Of a DNA stretch of 64,000 bases, positions 37,877-46,224 are shown piece after piece. Positions within the stretch are counted from its first letter, which is position 1. Every line of letters begins with the position of its first letter. Made by a program: the position numbers and the translations under genes. The stretch is from positions 806,001 to 870,000 of the forward strand of contig NZ_JAMBOM010000001.1 in assembly GCF_023715615.1 (NCBI RefSeq), given 5' to 3'. Source of the DNA: Sporosarcina aquimarina. Its GTDB lineage: Bacteria; Bacillota; Bacilli; Bacillales_A; Planococcaceae. The notes under the pieces were generated by a model. The model saw nothing but the letters and a program-made list of their open reading frames with translations. It had not been told where the DNA came from and made no database searches.

Positions 37877-37905
37877 TTGTTTTACATAAAAGAACCGCCT
37901 ATAAT
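37877..37905 (+). promoter_or_regulatory. Promoter of ctaG
   Basis: TTGTTT is followed after 17 bases by a perfect TATAAT, just upstream of the ctaG ribosome binding site, giving ctaG its own transcript after the ctaF terminator. Confidence 0.7.
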
Positions 37906-37937
37906 AAGAACAGAACTTATAAAAGGAGCTGGGACAC

Positions 37938-38852
37938 TTGTCGTTAAGTATTTTTGGCTTCCGCGCTTTATGGAGTCCGTATTTTTTCTTATTTCTCGTC
38001 CTTGTGACGGTCCTGTACTTTTTACTGACAAAAAAGTGGAGATCTCGATTTGACGGTAATGAGGAAGTTACAAAAAGGCAGATCACAATTTTCTTATCTG
38101 CAATTGTACTGTTGTATATTGTAAAAGGTTCACCAATGGATTTAATGGGACATATATTGTTTTCTGTCCATATGTCACAAATGGCACTTTTACTCCTGGT
38201 CATTGCACCGTTATTTATCGTCGGGATTCCGAACTTTTTATGGAAAAAAGTTTTTAGTTACCCGAAACTTGCGAGCATTATTCGCTTTTTCACAAAGCCA
38301 ATTATTAGCTTGATTGTCTTTACAATTATGTTTTCTTTAAATCACTACCCATTAGTTTTGGATACCATAAAACTTAGTTTACCTTTGCATACTGCATTTA
38401 CGTTAACTCTTTTCTTATCGGCTTTGTTCTTGTGGTGGCCGATATTTAATACCTTACCGGGCGAGTCACAGTTACATGGTTTGAAGAAGATCGGTTATGT
38501 CATATTAAGTGCGATTCTGTTAACACCTGCTTGCTCGTTGATTATCTTTGCGGACGTACCTGTTTACGAAACGTACAGTAGTGGTGAAGCTTGGTTACAA
38601 GCTATGGCCTTATGTGTTCCTGCAGGTACGCTATCAGGTTTGACGATTTCTGGTCCCGAGTTATTTACAAGTATGCCAACTCTTTATGATCAGCAACTTG
38701 GTGGCATTATCATGAAAGTCATTCAAGAATTATTGTATGTGTTCATCATTGGTAAAATCTTTATTACTTGGTATCGAGATGAACAAGATAACGCTGATGA
38801 AATTACCCGCCAAGATTTGATCAACCGAAAGAAATTATCAGTTCATGGCTGA
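37938..38852 (+). CDS. ctaG: Cytochrome c oxidase assembly factor CtaG (caa3 type)
   Basis: The 304-residue membrane protein begins (TTG start behind AAAGGAG) with SLSIFGFRALWSPYF, like B. subtilis CtaG. It has about seven helices and conserved histidines in SVHMSQM and FSLNHYP. It is needed for caa3 oxidase assembly, probably copper delivery. This is the caa3_CtaG family and is not related to the mitochondrial Cox11 type. Confidence 0.92.
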   Translation: MSLSIFGFRALWSPYFFLFLVLVTVLYFLLTKKWRSRFDGNEEVTKRQITIFLSAIVLLYIVKGSPMDLMGHILFSVHMSQMALLLLVIAPLFIVGIPNFLWKKVFSYPKLASIIRFFTKPIISLIVFTIMFSLNHYPLVLDTIKLSLPLHTAFTLTLFLSALFLWWPIFNTLPGESQLHGLKKIGYVILSAILLTPACSLIIFADVPVYETYSSGEAWLQAMALCVPAGTLSGLTISGPELFTSMPTLYDQQLGGIIMKVIQELLYVFIIGKIFITWYRDEQDNADEITRQDLINRKKLSVHG

Positions 38853-38884
38853 GAGTTACATCTGAATAGAAATGGAGAACCTTT

Positions 38885-39346
38885 ATGAACTTGCCTTTTC
38901 TGCCGACATTGAGCACATTGCTCATAATAATTTCTGGCGTCTTAGTGGTGATTGGATGGAAGTTAATCCGCAAAAAACGGAAGCAAGCACACAAAAATGT
39001 GATGATTGCAGCATCTATTTCAGCACTTCTGTTTTTAGTAATTTACTTATCCCGTACAATTATCATTGGGAACACCTCTTTTGGTGGCCCAGACAACATT
39101 AAAATCTATTACACGGTGTTTTTGATATTCCATATTTGTTTGGCTACGACTGGAGCGGTTCTGGGCGTTCTATCGCTCATCTCAGGTTTTAAGAACAACT
39201 TACCAAAGCACCGGCGTCTTGGCCCTGTAACGAGCACTGTGTGGGTCTTTGCAGCCTTGACTGGTGTTGTTGTCTATTTGCTCCTCTATGTGTTTTACAA
39301 AGGCGGAGAGACGACTTCAATGATCAAAGCAATTCTTGGATTTTAA
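38885..39346 (+). CDS. DUF420 membrane protein (YozB-like)
   Basis: The 153-residue protein has four membrane helices with conserved histidines in the helices (KKRKQAHKNVM and FLIFHICLATT). DUF420/YozB proteins commonly follow ctaG in Bacillales and are thought to assist oxidase assembly or quinone/heme handling. The exact role is unknown. Confidence 0.85.
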   Translation: MNLPFLPTLSTLLIIISGVLVVIGWKLIRKKRKQAHKNVMIAASISALLFLVIYLSRTIIIGNTSFGGPDNIKIYYTVFLIFHICLATTGAVLGVLSLISGFKNNLPKHRRLGPVTSTVWVFAALTGVVVYLLLYVFYKGGETTSMIKAILGF

Positions 39347-39349
39347 CGT

Positions 39350-39390
39350 AAAACACGCATGCCCCTCTAATTGGGACATGCGTGTTTTTG
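39350..39390. terminator. Bidirectional terminator after the cta cluster
   Basis: AAAACACGCATG / CATGCGTGTTTT stem with T-run; it also serves the convergent AI-2E permease gene. Confidence 0.88.
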
Positions 39391-39407
39391 TATGGGTTGC
39401 ATTCCAG

Positions 39408-40466
39408 CTAAATTCTAAAATTCAGCTTTATAATACCTGCTTCGATTGCAGTAGTAAAAAGAATGACGACCATTGGGCCGATAAAGAATCCAAGTACCCC
39501 AAATAATTTTAAGCCGATAAACATCCCGATCAGAGTAGGTAGAGGGGATAAACCGATTTGAGAACCCATCACTTTTGGTTCCACAGTTCTCCGTATAATT
39601 AGTAGTACTGCAGCTAATATTGCGAGTTTTGTGCCCATCGCAACGTCTCCACTTACGTATTCATAAAGGGACCATGGCGCAAGAATGATAATGGAACCTA
39701 GAATAGGAATTACGTCGATAACCCAGATGATAATCGCCATAATGACTGCGTATTTTGGAACGATTAACAACAATCCGACGAATGCAACTGCTAAAATTAT
39801 GAAACTGACGAGCAATTGTGCTTTCATAAATCCAATGACCGTTGCATTTAGTTTAGTAGTCATATAACGTACTTTTTCTGCTGTACGGTCCGTTAGTAGA
39901 TTAAACGCACTTTGTTTTAGTTGAGGGAGTTCAAGCATAAACAAGAACAAAGCAATCAGGAAGACGATGAAACTCACGAGGAAATTCGGGATTTCTGAAG
40001 CGAGTGCAATGATCTTTTCATAGCTCAACAGTTCAAGAAGGGAATCTTTGAAGGAAGTGAGCGCAGCAGTCAATTGTTCTTGTGTGGCTTTGACGATGTC
40101 TGAAGGCATTCCTGAAGTATATTTAAATACTTTCTCCTGCATATCGATCCAGACGCCGGATAACGAGTTTAAATAGTCCGGTGCATCTTTTGTGAATTGA
40201 ATAATCCTACCGATTAATGATGTTACGGAATAATAGATTCCAACCGCAACTAGCAAAACAACAAAGATAAACACGGAAATAACCGATAATTTTCGTTTCC
40301 ATTTGAATTTACGCTCTACTAACTTGACAAGCGGATCAATAATCAGCGCTGTCAGTAGGGCTAATATTAATGGTATGGAAACCGGGAGAATGAAGAATAG
40401 TGCAGCAGCTGCAACAAGTGCAGTTACTAAAATAAGCAAAGTTCGTTTTGTTAACCTTTTTGACAC
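39408..40466 (-). CDS. AI-2E family transporter (YtvI-like permease)
   Basis: The 352-residue protein has about seven to eight helices with the family hallmark around IIIWVIDVIPILGSIIILAP and the C-terminal GPMVVILFTTAIEAG. The start is GTG at 40466, placed by GGAGG eight bases upstream; 26 further upstream codons are open but unsupported. Members transport various small molecules or Na+(Li+)/H+; B. subtilis YtvI is a sporulation-associated relative. The substrate is unknown. Confidence 0.8.
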   Translation of the reverse strand: MSKRLTKRTLLILVTALVAAAALFFILPVSIPLILALLTALIIDPLVKLVERKFKWKRKLSVISVFIFVVLLVAVGIYYSVTSLIGRIIQFTKDAPDYLNSLSGVWIDMQEKVFKYTSGMPSDIVKATQEQLTAALTSFKDSLLELLSYEKIIALASEIPNFLVSFIVFLIALFLFMLELPQLKQSAFNLLTDRTAEKVRYMTTKLNATVIGFMKAQLLVSFIILAVAFVGLLLIVPKYAVIMAIIIWVIDVIPILGSIIILAPWSLYEYVSGDVAMGTKLAILAAVLLIIRRTVEPKVMGSQIGLSPLPTLIGMFIGLKLFGVLGFFIGPMVVILFTTAIEAGIIKLNFRI

Positions 40467-40528
40467 CCGGCATTCCTCCAAATCGTGTATTATTTCTATT
40501 ATAGCCAAAAGAAAAGAAAATGGATATG

Positions 40529-40558
40529 AAAAACCGGAGAACATTTTATTCTCCGGTG
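40529..40558 (-). terminator. Terminator after the YugN-like gene
   Basis: On the minus strand CCGGAGAA / TTCTCCGG is followed by TTTTTC. Confidence 0.8.
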
Positions 40559-40563
40559 GATAA

Positions 40564-40929
40564 TTATTTTTGTAAGTTAAATGCTTGCAAATCTTTAACT
40601 AGGCCAGCCAATGTTTTTTTGCAATCATTTACAACGAATGATGGATAGAACTCGTCATCTCCGTATTCAACGCCGTGTGGATAGTAATGTTTACCGAGCT
40701 GAGGAGTGATGAATTCAATAACTGCCTCATTTTTACCAATGTCACCATTCGGAGTGAGTCCATAGACGCGTAAATAATATACTCCTTCGCTCACTGTATA
40801 CTTTTTGTCGAATGTGACACGTTCGTAGTCCCATTGTCCAGCGAGAACTAAATCATATCTTTTAGCAATTTCTTCAAGATCGATTAGGCTAACAGCCAGC
40901 TCTTCAATACCTGTGTTTACAAAATCCAT
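40564..40929 (-). CDS. YugN-like family protein
   Basis: The 121-residue soluble protein has the YugN-like pattern (LAGQWDYERVTFDKKY, YYLRVYG, LGKHYYPHGVEY). Members are found only in Bacillales and their function is unknown. It is a monocistronic unit, divergent from ylbC. Confidence 0.75.
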   Translation of the reverse strand: MDFVNTGIEELAVSLIDLEEIAKRYDLVLAGQWDYERVTFDKKYTVSEGVYYLRVYGLTPNGDIGKNEAVIEFITPQLGKHYYPHGVEYGDDEFYPSFVVNDCKKTLAGLVKDLQAFNLQK

Positions 40930-41133
40930 TGATTAGCTTCCTCCTTATGCAACATTCAATCGATTGCTATTCGTCTATAATCATAGAACAAAAGGAAGTT
41001 GGTTGCAATGGCAACATTGTGTCTTGAAGCTTATTTTGGAGAACGAGAGAAAAATGGATGACTTATTCATCTAATGTTGATTACAATAAGATAGAAAGTT
41101 ATGTGTGGGGTAACTGTAAGAAGGGGTGGGGAA

Positions 41134-42201
41134 TTGAAACGATTATGGAAAGTGCTTGTGTTATTCCTGATTGCACTTCTGGCTTTTTACTTTTGGGATG
41201 ATGGAATTAGGGAAAACGAGCCGTTGGAGTCACCTGTTCAGCCTGGAACTGCGATTAGCGGGGAGAGCACTTTCGAACAGCAAGGCGATAGCAGTGCAAA
41301 ACGACCCGAAAAAGGAATTTCGACAGTGGTTGGGCAATCTTCAAAAGAATTGACGAAACTGTTTGGAGAACCAGATCGAAAGGATCTTTCCGTATTTGGA
41401 TTCGAATGGTGGATTTATAATGCAAACCCCATGATTATGGCAGGAGTCGCAGATGGTAAAGTGAATCAGGTTTATAGTGCCGATCGTGAAGCAGATGTCT
41501 ATCCGTATGTAAATGGGCAAAACAGTCAGGACATCTATCGAAGCACAATCATTGAGTCAGAACTGGAAGTGGTTGTGGGGGACAATCAGTATACATTTGT
41601 GCTAAATGGGGACGACGTTAAAAACAAAATGCTTATTCAATCCGAAGGTCTTTTCACTCAACTTTATATAGACGAAACCGGTGAAGAGTTAGAAGGTGTA
41701 CGGTTTATTGACCCGATGACTCTTGTTATGCAGCAACCTTATGATCTTTTCTATAAAGGGGAGCTTATGGAAGTGAAGAAACCGTCATCAGAAGATCAGA
41801 TGGCTGTTGATAGGGCTCTTGAACGTCAAATACTCGATATCACTAACATTTACCGGGCAAATCATAATGTCGACAAATTGAAGCGTGATTACCAACTCCA
41901 ACTGGTTGCGCGCGAGCATAGTAAAGAAATGGCATTACAAAACTATTTCTCTCAAGACTCACCTACATCTGGTACTCTTGCCAATCGGCTGAAACTTGCG
42001 GAAATAGACGTTAAAAAAGCAGGAGAAAATATAGCATTGAATTATACGGATGCGATTGAAGCGGTTCATGGTTGGTTGAATTCTCCTGCTCACCAAGAGG
42101 TCTTGTTGGATAAGAACTTTACACATATTGGTACGGGGGTATATGGAAATTATTATACACAAAATTTAATACAAGAAGTTGAGAAACCAACACGAGAATA
42201 G
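41134..42201 (+). CDS. ylbC: YlbC-like protein: CAP-associated domain plus CAP (SCP-like) domain
   Basis: The 355-residue protein starts with TTG behind GAAGGGGTGGGG and has a signal/anchor helix (about 4-22). The middle (about 70-215) is the Bacillus CAP-associated domain (KELTKLFGEPDRKD). The C-terminal CAP domain (about 225-350) has HSKEMALQNYFSQDSP and ENIALNYTDAIEAVHGWLNS. CAP proteins are secreted and some act on or bind peptidoglycan or lipids; the role of YlbC is unknown. Its terminator lies inside the 3' end of the convergent aspartokinase gene. Confidence 0.85.
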   Translation: MKRLWKVLVLFLIALLAFYFWDDGIRENEPLESPVQPGTAISGESTFEQQGDSSAKRPEKGISTVVGQSSKELTKLFGEPDRKDLSVFGFEWWIYNANPMIMAGVADGKVNQVYSADREADVYPYVNGQNSQDIYRSTIIESELEVVVGDNQYTFVLNGDDVKNKMLIQSEGLFTQLYIDETGEELEGVRFIDPMTLVMQQPYDLFYKGELMEVKKPSSEDQMAVDRALERQILDITNIYRANHNVDKLKRDYQLQLVAREHSKEMALQNYFSQDSPTSGTLANRLKLAEIDVKKAGENIALNYTDAIEAVHGWLNSPAHQEVLLDKNFTHIGTGVYGNYYTQNLIQEVEKPTRE

Positions 42202-42206
42202 GGTAT

Positions 42207-42947
42207 TTAAGATGAGTGTGGAACTATCCACGTACCCTCTTCAGCTACAGCAATTCCTCTAATACTGAGAGGAATCGCTGTTTTTTTTGCGTGAAGGGCT
42301 GCTCGTTTTTGAATAATCGGTCTTGCGCAGTCTAATAGAGGAAGGAATTCATCAATTGTCAGTGAATCGAATTTTTTAGCATCAGGATAAATATGAGGGT
42401 CTGCCGACATTACACCGGGGACATCTTTAAAAAACTCGACATGGCAGGCATTCAGACTACTGCCGAGAGCAATTGCAGTCAAATCACTCCCACCTCTACC
42501 TAATGTCATATAATCTCCAGATGCATTCATCCCTTGAAATCCAGGAACGATTAAACAGTTATGTTCTTGAAAGGTTTGTTCGATATAGCTTGTCTCGATT
42601 GTTTCTATTGTTGCGTTACCGAAGGAGCCAACGGTTCTTATGCCTGAGTTCACACTATGCATAACCCTGTTAGGGGTTCCTGCTTCTTCTAATTCTGCGC
42701 TTAGGATAGCGGATGCAAGCAGTTCCCCGCATGCTGCAGCTAGGTCCCAGGATGCTGTAGAGGGTTTTAAGGAGGGTGTAATGCTCAGGAGCCTGTCTGT
42801 TGAATATGGGCTTTCTTGCCGTCCAATCGCAGACACGACAACGATGACCTTTTCATTTAATTTTAGACCTTCTTGAATTCGTTCAATACATAAACGGCGC
42901 ATCGCACGATCTTTCATCGCTGCGCCACCAAACTTTTGGATGATCAT
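42207..42947 (-). CDS. Stand-alone aspartokinase-like amino acid kinase (no ACT domains)
   Basis: The 246-residue protein begins MIIQKFGGAAMKD, the amino-acid-kinase lysine motif (canonical aspartokinase KFGGTS), and contains VVVSAIG, the aspartokinase-specific LGRGGSDLTAIALG and FFKDVPGVMSADP. Aspartokinases are normally about 400 residues with two ACT domains that bind lysine, threonine or DAP; this one ends after the catalytic domain. If active it would make aspartyl phosphate without feedback control. ATG at 42947 follows GGGAGAAGAG. It is divergent from the murE paralog, so the two may act together in a DAP branch. Substrate is inferred. Confidence 0.75.
   Translation of the reverse strand: MIIQKFGGAAMKDRAMRRLCIERIQEGLKLNEKVIVVVSAIGRQESPYSTDRLLSITPSLKPSTASWDLAAACGELLASAILSAELEEAGTPNRVMHSVNSGIRTVGSFGNATIETIETSYIEQTFQEHNCLIVPGFQGMNASGDYMTLGRGGSDLTAIALGSSLNACHVEFFKDVPGVMSADPHIYPDAKKFDSLTIDEFLPLLDCARPIIQKRAALHAKKTAIPLSIRGIAVAEEGTWIVPHSS
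42248..42288 (+). terminator. ylbC terminator embedded in the convergent aspartokinase gene
   Basis: On the plus strand CAGCAATTCCTCT and GAGAGGAATCGCTG form a 12-13-bp stem with one mismatch, followed by eight T residues, 47 bases after the ylbC stop. The same bases encode residues of the aspartokinase C-terminus. Confidence 0.8.
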
Positions 42948-43059
42948 CTCTTCTCCCAACTTTCTTCGTGACATTTACCCGAAACATTTCATACGCTGTG
43001 GTAGGTTCACTCTTACTATATTCCCTGAAAGTAAAAACGTTCGGGAAGGAGAAGCTAAT

Positions 43060-44490
43060 TTGTATCTGATCGAATTATTAAAAGATTGGCCGTGTACGAT
43101 TCGCGGGAACTGGAGGGACGTCACCATTGAGTCAGTTACAGAGCATCCGGAACGTATTACGAAAGGGTGTTTGTTTATTGCTAGAAAAGGAGCTAAACAT
43201 GATGGAATCGAGTCGATTGAAGAAGCACTTGAGAAAGGAGTCGCAGCGATTGTCATAGACCGAACAGTATCGGAACGTAAGATTTCCGAATGGAGTCAAC
43301 GAGGCGTAGCCGTTGTGACAGTGCCAGACTGTAAGCGGTTCCTCTCTTATAGTAGTGCACAATTGTCTGGAGTACCTGCAGATGATTTGACGATAATTGC
43401 AGTCACAGGTACAAATGGAAAAACTACTGTGACCCATTTCATCGGCCAGTTGCTCGCCCGATTTGGTATTAAGACGGCTGTAATTGGAACAACAGGTTGT
43501 TATATAGACGGGGAAAAGCTAGATGAAGAGATTCCCCCTCTTACAACGCCTACTGCAGAATATTTACATCCCTTGTTAAGGAAATGCAGAGATCGAGGTG
43601 TTACCCATGTTGCACTAGAGGCATCTTCCCTAGGATTAGAAAAAGAGAGACTCGCTCATTGCAGAGTATCAGTAGGGGTCTTTTTGAATATTGGTACAGA
43701 TCACTTTGAAGAGCATGGGGGGCGTGAAAATTATATCGCTGCGAAAAAAAAGCTGTGTTCGTTGTCTGAACAACTCGTAGTAAATTGTGAAGATAGCGAA
43801 TGTATGGCTATTGTTAGAGATGTCGAGTTGCCAATACACTTGTTTGGAAGAAATGTCGCAGGGGGGTATATGCCATCGGAAGAGTTAATAGGAACGTTGC
43901 CTCCTGGAGAGCATAATCGGTTAAACGCAATGGCTGCTGCATCTGTTGTGAAGTTATTAGGATTTCCTGAGAGGGAGATTTTTTCATCATTTCGTCTCTT
44001 AAAATTACCCGTAGGTCGAATGCAGCTTGTGGAGCATGAAGGAAGGCGGGTGTTCATCGATTATGCACATACGCCGGATGCGTTATCCGCTGCATTGCAA
44101 GCGGTAGCAAGTTTGGAACCAAGAAAGCTCATTTGTGTATTCGGATGTGGTGGAGATCGAGACAAAGAGAAGAGACCTATTATGGGAAAAATCGCTGAAA
44201 ATTGTTGTGACACCATTGTACTCACATCTGACAATCCTCGAAGCGAGCATCCATTAGAAATTGTTCAAAATATTTTAAAGGGAATGAACGATCCCTCGGT
44301 AATCCAAGTAGTAATGGATAGAAAACGTGCAATTCACCAAGCAATTGCTTCAAGCAAGCCGAATGATATTGTGCTTATTGCTGGAAAAGGTCATGAAACA
44401 TCACAATACATTGCTGGTAAGGAAATCAGGATGTCTGATATTTCAGAAGCGATGACAGCTCTTCATCAGTTAGAATCACTTCAAGAATGA
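43060..44490 (+). CDS. MurE-type UDP-MurNAc-tripeptide ligase paralog (DAP-type motif)
   Basis: The 476-residue Mur ligase has the P-loop TGTNGKTT, the carbamylated-lysine region ENYIAAKKK, DYAHTPDALSAAL, FGCGGDRDKEKRP and GKGHETSQ. The amino-acid-selecting motif is DNPRSEHP, the DNPR form used by enzymes that add meso-diaminopimelate rather than lysine. The start is TTG at 43060 behind AAGGAG. It is not in the division cluster, where murE would follow spoVD just beyond the window end, so it is probably a second murE. It is divergent from a stand-alone aspartokinase. A spore-cortex role is proposed in the findings. Confidence 0.85.
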   Translation: MYLIELLKDWPCTIRGNWRDVTIESVTEHPERITKGCLFIARKGAKHDGIESIEEALEKGVAAIVIDRTVSERKISEWSQRGVAVVTVPDCKRFLSYSSAQLSGVPADDLTIIAVTGTNGKTTVTHFIGQLLARFGIKTAVIGTTGCYIDGEKLDEEIPPLTTPTAEYLHPLLRKCRDRGVTHVALEASSLGLEKERLAHCRVSVGVFLNIGTDHFEEHGGRENYIAAKKKLCSLSEQLVVNCEDSECMAIVRDVELPIHLFGRNVAGGYMPSEELIGTLPPGEHNRLNAMAAASVVKLLGFPEREIFSSFRLLKLPVGRMQLVEHEGRRVFIDYAHTPDALSAALQAVASLEPRKLICVFGCGGDRDKEKRPIMGKIAENCCDTIVLTSDNPRSEHPLEIVQNILKGMNDPSVIQVVMDRKRAIHQAIASSKPNDIVLIAGKGHETSQYIAGKEIRMSDISEAMTALHQLESLQE

Positions 44491-44517
44491 ACAAGTGATG
44501 CGTTTGCTCCCTCAATT

Positions 44518-44526
44518 TGGTATAAT
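44518..44526 (+). promoter_or_regulatory. Extended -10 promoter of ylbF
   Basis: TGGTATAAT lies 25 bases upstream of the ylbF start, right after the murE paralog stop. No clear -35. Confidence 0.5.
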
Positions 44527-44551
44527 GGGGAAGAATGGAGGGAATTCACTT

Positions 44552-44995
44552 ATGATGATGACCGACGAATGGCTTGCCATCATCGAACAAACTGACGAAT
44601 TGGCCGAGATGATTTTGACATCGGACGTACTTTTCGAATACCGCTCCTCTCATCAAGCAGTTTACAGTGATCCGGATTTAGTCAAGCAAATCCGTGACTT
44701 TTCTGAGATGAAAGACCGTTATGAAGAGGTGCAGCGCTTCGGAAGATACCATCCGGATTATAATAGAGTTATGAAATCGATACGACTCGATAAACGAGCG
44801 TTAGATATGAATGAGAAGGTTGCAGCCTTGCGACTGGCAGAGAATGATGTCCAATATATGTTGGATGAAATTAGTGTAGCTATTGCCCATTCTGTTTCAG
44901 AATCCGTAAAATTGCCAAGTGACAATACATTTGTAACCGATTCCTCATGCGGGGGGAGTTGTGGCACGGGTGGAGGTTGCTCGTGCTCTGCTTAA
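44552..44995 (+). CDS. ylbF: YlbF/RicF, subunit of the Ric (YaaT-YlbF-YmcA) complex
   Basis: The 147-residue helical protein is a YlbF family member and ends in a Cys-rich tail, SCGGSCGTGGGCSCSA. In B. subtilis RicF forms with RicA and RicT a complex carrying iron-sulfur clusters that the C-terminal cysteines help to bind, and it affects RNase Y-dependent RNA maturation, competence, biofilm formation and sporulation. The first of three tandem ATGs (44552) follows GGAGGG by nine bases. Confidence 0.9.
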   Translation: MMMTDEWLAIIEQTDELAEMILTSDVLFEYRSSHQAVYSDPDLVKQIRDFSEMKDRYEEVQRFGRYHPDYNRVMKSIRLDKRALDMNEKVAALRLAENDVQYMLDEISVAIAHSVSESVKLPSDNTFVTDSSCGGSCGTGGGCSCSA

Positions 44996-45000
44996 GAATA

Positions 45001-45050
45001 GAACACTAAAAAGCGGATGGCTAATAACAGCCATCCGCTTTTTAGTGTTC
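45001..45050. terminator. Perfect 22-bp-arm palindromic bidirectional terminator
   Basis: Arms 45001-45022 and 45029-45050 are perfect inverted repeats around a six-base loop, with A5/T5 stretches inside the stem. It serves ylbF and the convergent GDPD-like gene, whose last codons and stop lie in one arm. Confidence 0.9.
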
Positions 45051-45821
45051 AAGTAACATATCTAATTGTGCCATTGTCGCCTCAGGAGAATTCGTAATGA
45101 ATCCCGAAATGCCTGCTTGCGCCAGCTTAATGATGTCATCGGTCTCGTATTTTTCTACATAAACACTGATGTTTAGTTTGTTTAAAAATTGGATGAATCC
45201 CTCACTTGCTGGCTGAAATGGTCCGATCTTACCAGCTAGTACAAAAAAATCAGTACGAGGATGATAGAGGTGTCCGAAGCGGCTTGTATATGCTGCATAA
45301 GCTTGCTTCAGTTCGGTCACGCCAGCTCCTACTGCAGCCATATGTTGTGTGTACAAGTTGAAACGATCTACTTGTTCATCATAATGACTGATGACAGCGA
45401 CTTGTTCTTGCGCTTCACATTCTTCAAGCAGTTTCCATAACTTCGAAGGCATCAGACTTCCTTCATAGGTATCTGGAGAATCGGCAATACGAATGATGAA
45501 AAGAAGATGTGGGTAACGAGTCAACATCTCTTTAAGCAAGCAATGAGGAGGATCCGGATGCTGATTAGTTACGAGAATAATCTCTTCATGGGCTGTAAGT
45601 TTTACATCCAAAGCAAATCCGTGAACTCCAAGAGAAGCAGCCTCAGCAGCTTGTTGCTCAATAGCTGTGACGTCAGTTAACTGTTGAATGACAACAGGAC
45701 CTTCAAAGTGTAACGCTTTTTTTCCTGGTCTTGCGTTCGGACGAATGATTGCTTTTGAAGCGGCCCAGGCTGCTGCGCCTGCTGCACCGACAGATAGGGC
45801 AACTTTCGTTTTTCTTCCCAT
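45042..45821 (-). CDS. Glycerophosphodiester-phosphodiesterase-like protein, probably degenerate
   Basis: The 259-residue protein has an N-terminal hydrophobic Ala-rich segment (about 7-25) that may anchor it. The rest resembles the GDPD TIM-barrel: LGVHGFALDVKLTAHEEIILV corresponds in part to the E-x-D metal site, and AGISGFITNSPEATMAQL resembles the usual C-terminal GDPD ending. The initial HRG motif and the second catalytic His (usually VxHD) are not evident, so it may have lost activity. Function unknown. Confidence 0.65.
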   Translation of the reverse strand: MGRKTKVALSVGAAGAAAWAASKAIIRPNARPGKKALHFEGPVVIQQLTDVTAIEQQAAEAASLGVHGFALDVKLTAHEEIILVTNQHPDPPHCLLKEMLTRYPHLLFIIRIADSPDTYEGSLMPSKLWKLLEECEAQEQVAVISHYDEQVDRFNLYTQHMAAVGAGVTELKQAYAAYTSRFGHLYHPRTDFFVLAGKIGPFQPASEGFIQFLNKLNISVYVEKYETDDIIKLAQAGISGFITNSPEATMAQLDMLLEH

Positions 45822-45949
45822 GTCAAATTCCTCCTTGTTTTGAAGCTGTTACATTCATTATAAAACAAATCGGACGAACTGTCAGTAAAGTCTGGTTGCG
45901 GCTTTTTTCAAACCTATGGTATTGTAAGGGGAAGAAAAGAGGGATACTA

Positions 45950-46222
45950 TTGGTTGATCGTCAAGGAGTTATTATTTATCTCCATCATCTGAAACAGGCG
46001 AAATCGTTCCGTAAATACGGACACGTTCACTATATATCACGACGCATGAAGTATGTTGTCCTCTATTGCAGTCAAGACGACGTCGAGGACGTCATTCGTA
46101 AAGTTGAGAAGCTCTCGTCGGTAAAGAAAGCAATTCCTTCCTATAGACCGTTTGTGAGCACGGAATACGAGAATGTACGTCCTGACAAAGCCAAGGAATA
46201 CGATTACAAAACAGGTTTATAA
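45950..46222 (+). CDS. ylbG: YlbG family protein (DUF2129, UPF0298)
   Basis: The 90-residue protein ends with the conserved FENxRPDKAKEYDYK pattern (seen as YENVRPDKAKEYDYKTGL). It matches B. subtilis YlbG. It is small, cytoplasmic and of unknown function. TTG at 45950 is chosen from AGAGGG and family length. Confidence 0.85.
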   Translation: MVDRQGVIIYLHHLKQAKSFRKYGHVHYISRRMKYVVLYCSQDDVEDVIRKVEKLSSVKKAIPSYRPFVSTEYENVRPDKAKEYDYKTGL

Positions 46223-46224
46223 GA

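Noticed and set aside
37856-38053. 65-codon frame ahead of ctaG
   Set aside because: It starts inside the ctaF terminator tail and overlaps the ctaG promoter and start; no ribosome binding site.
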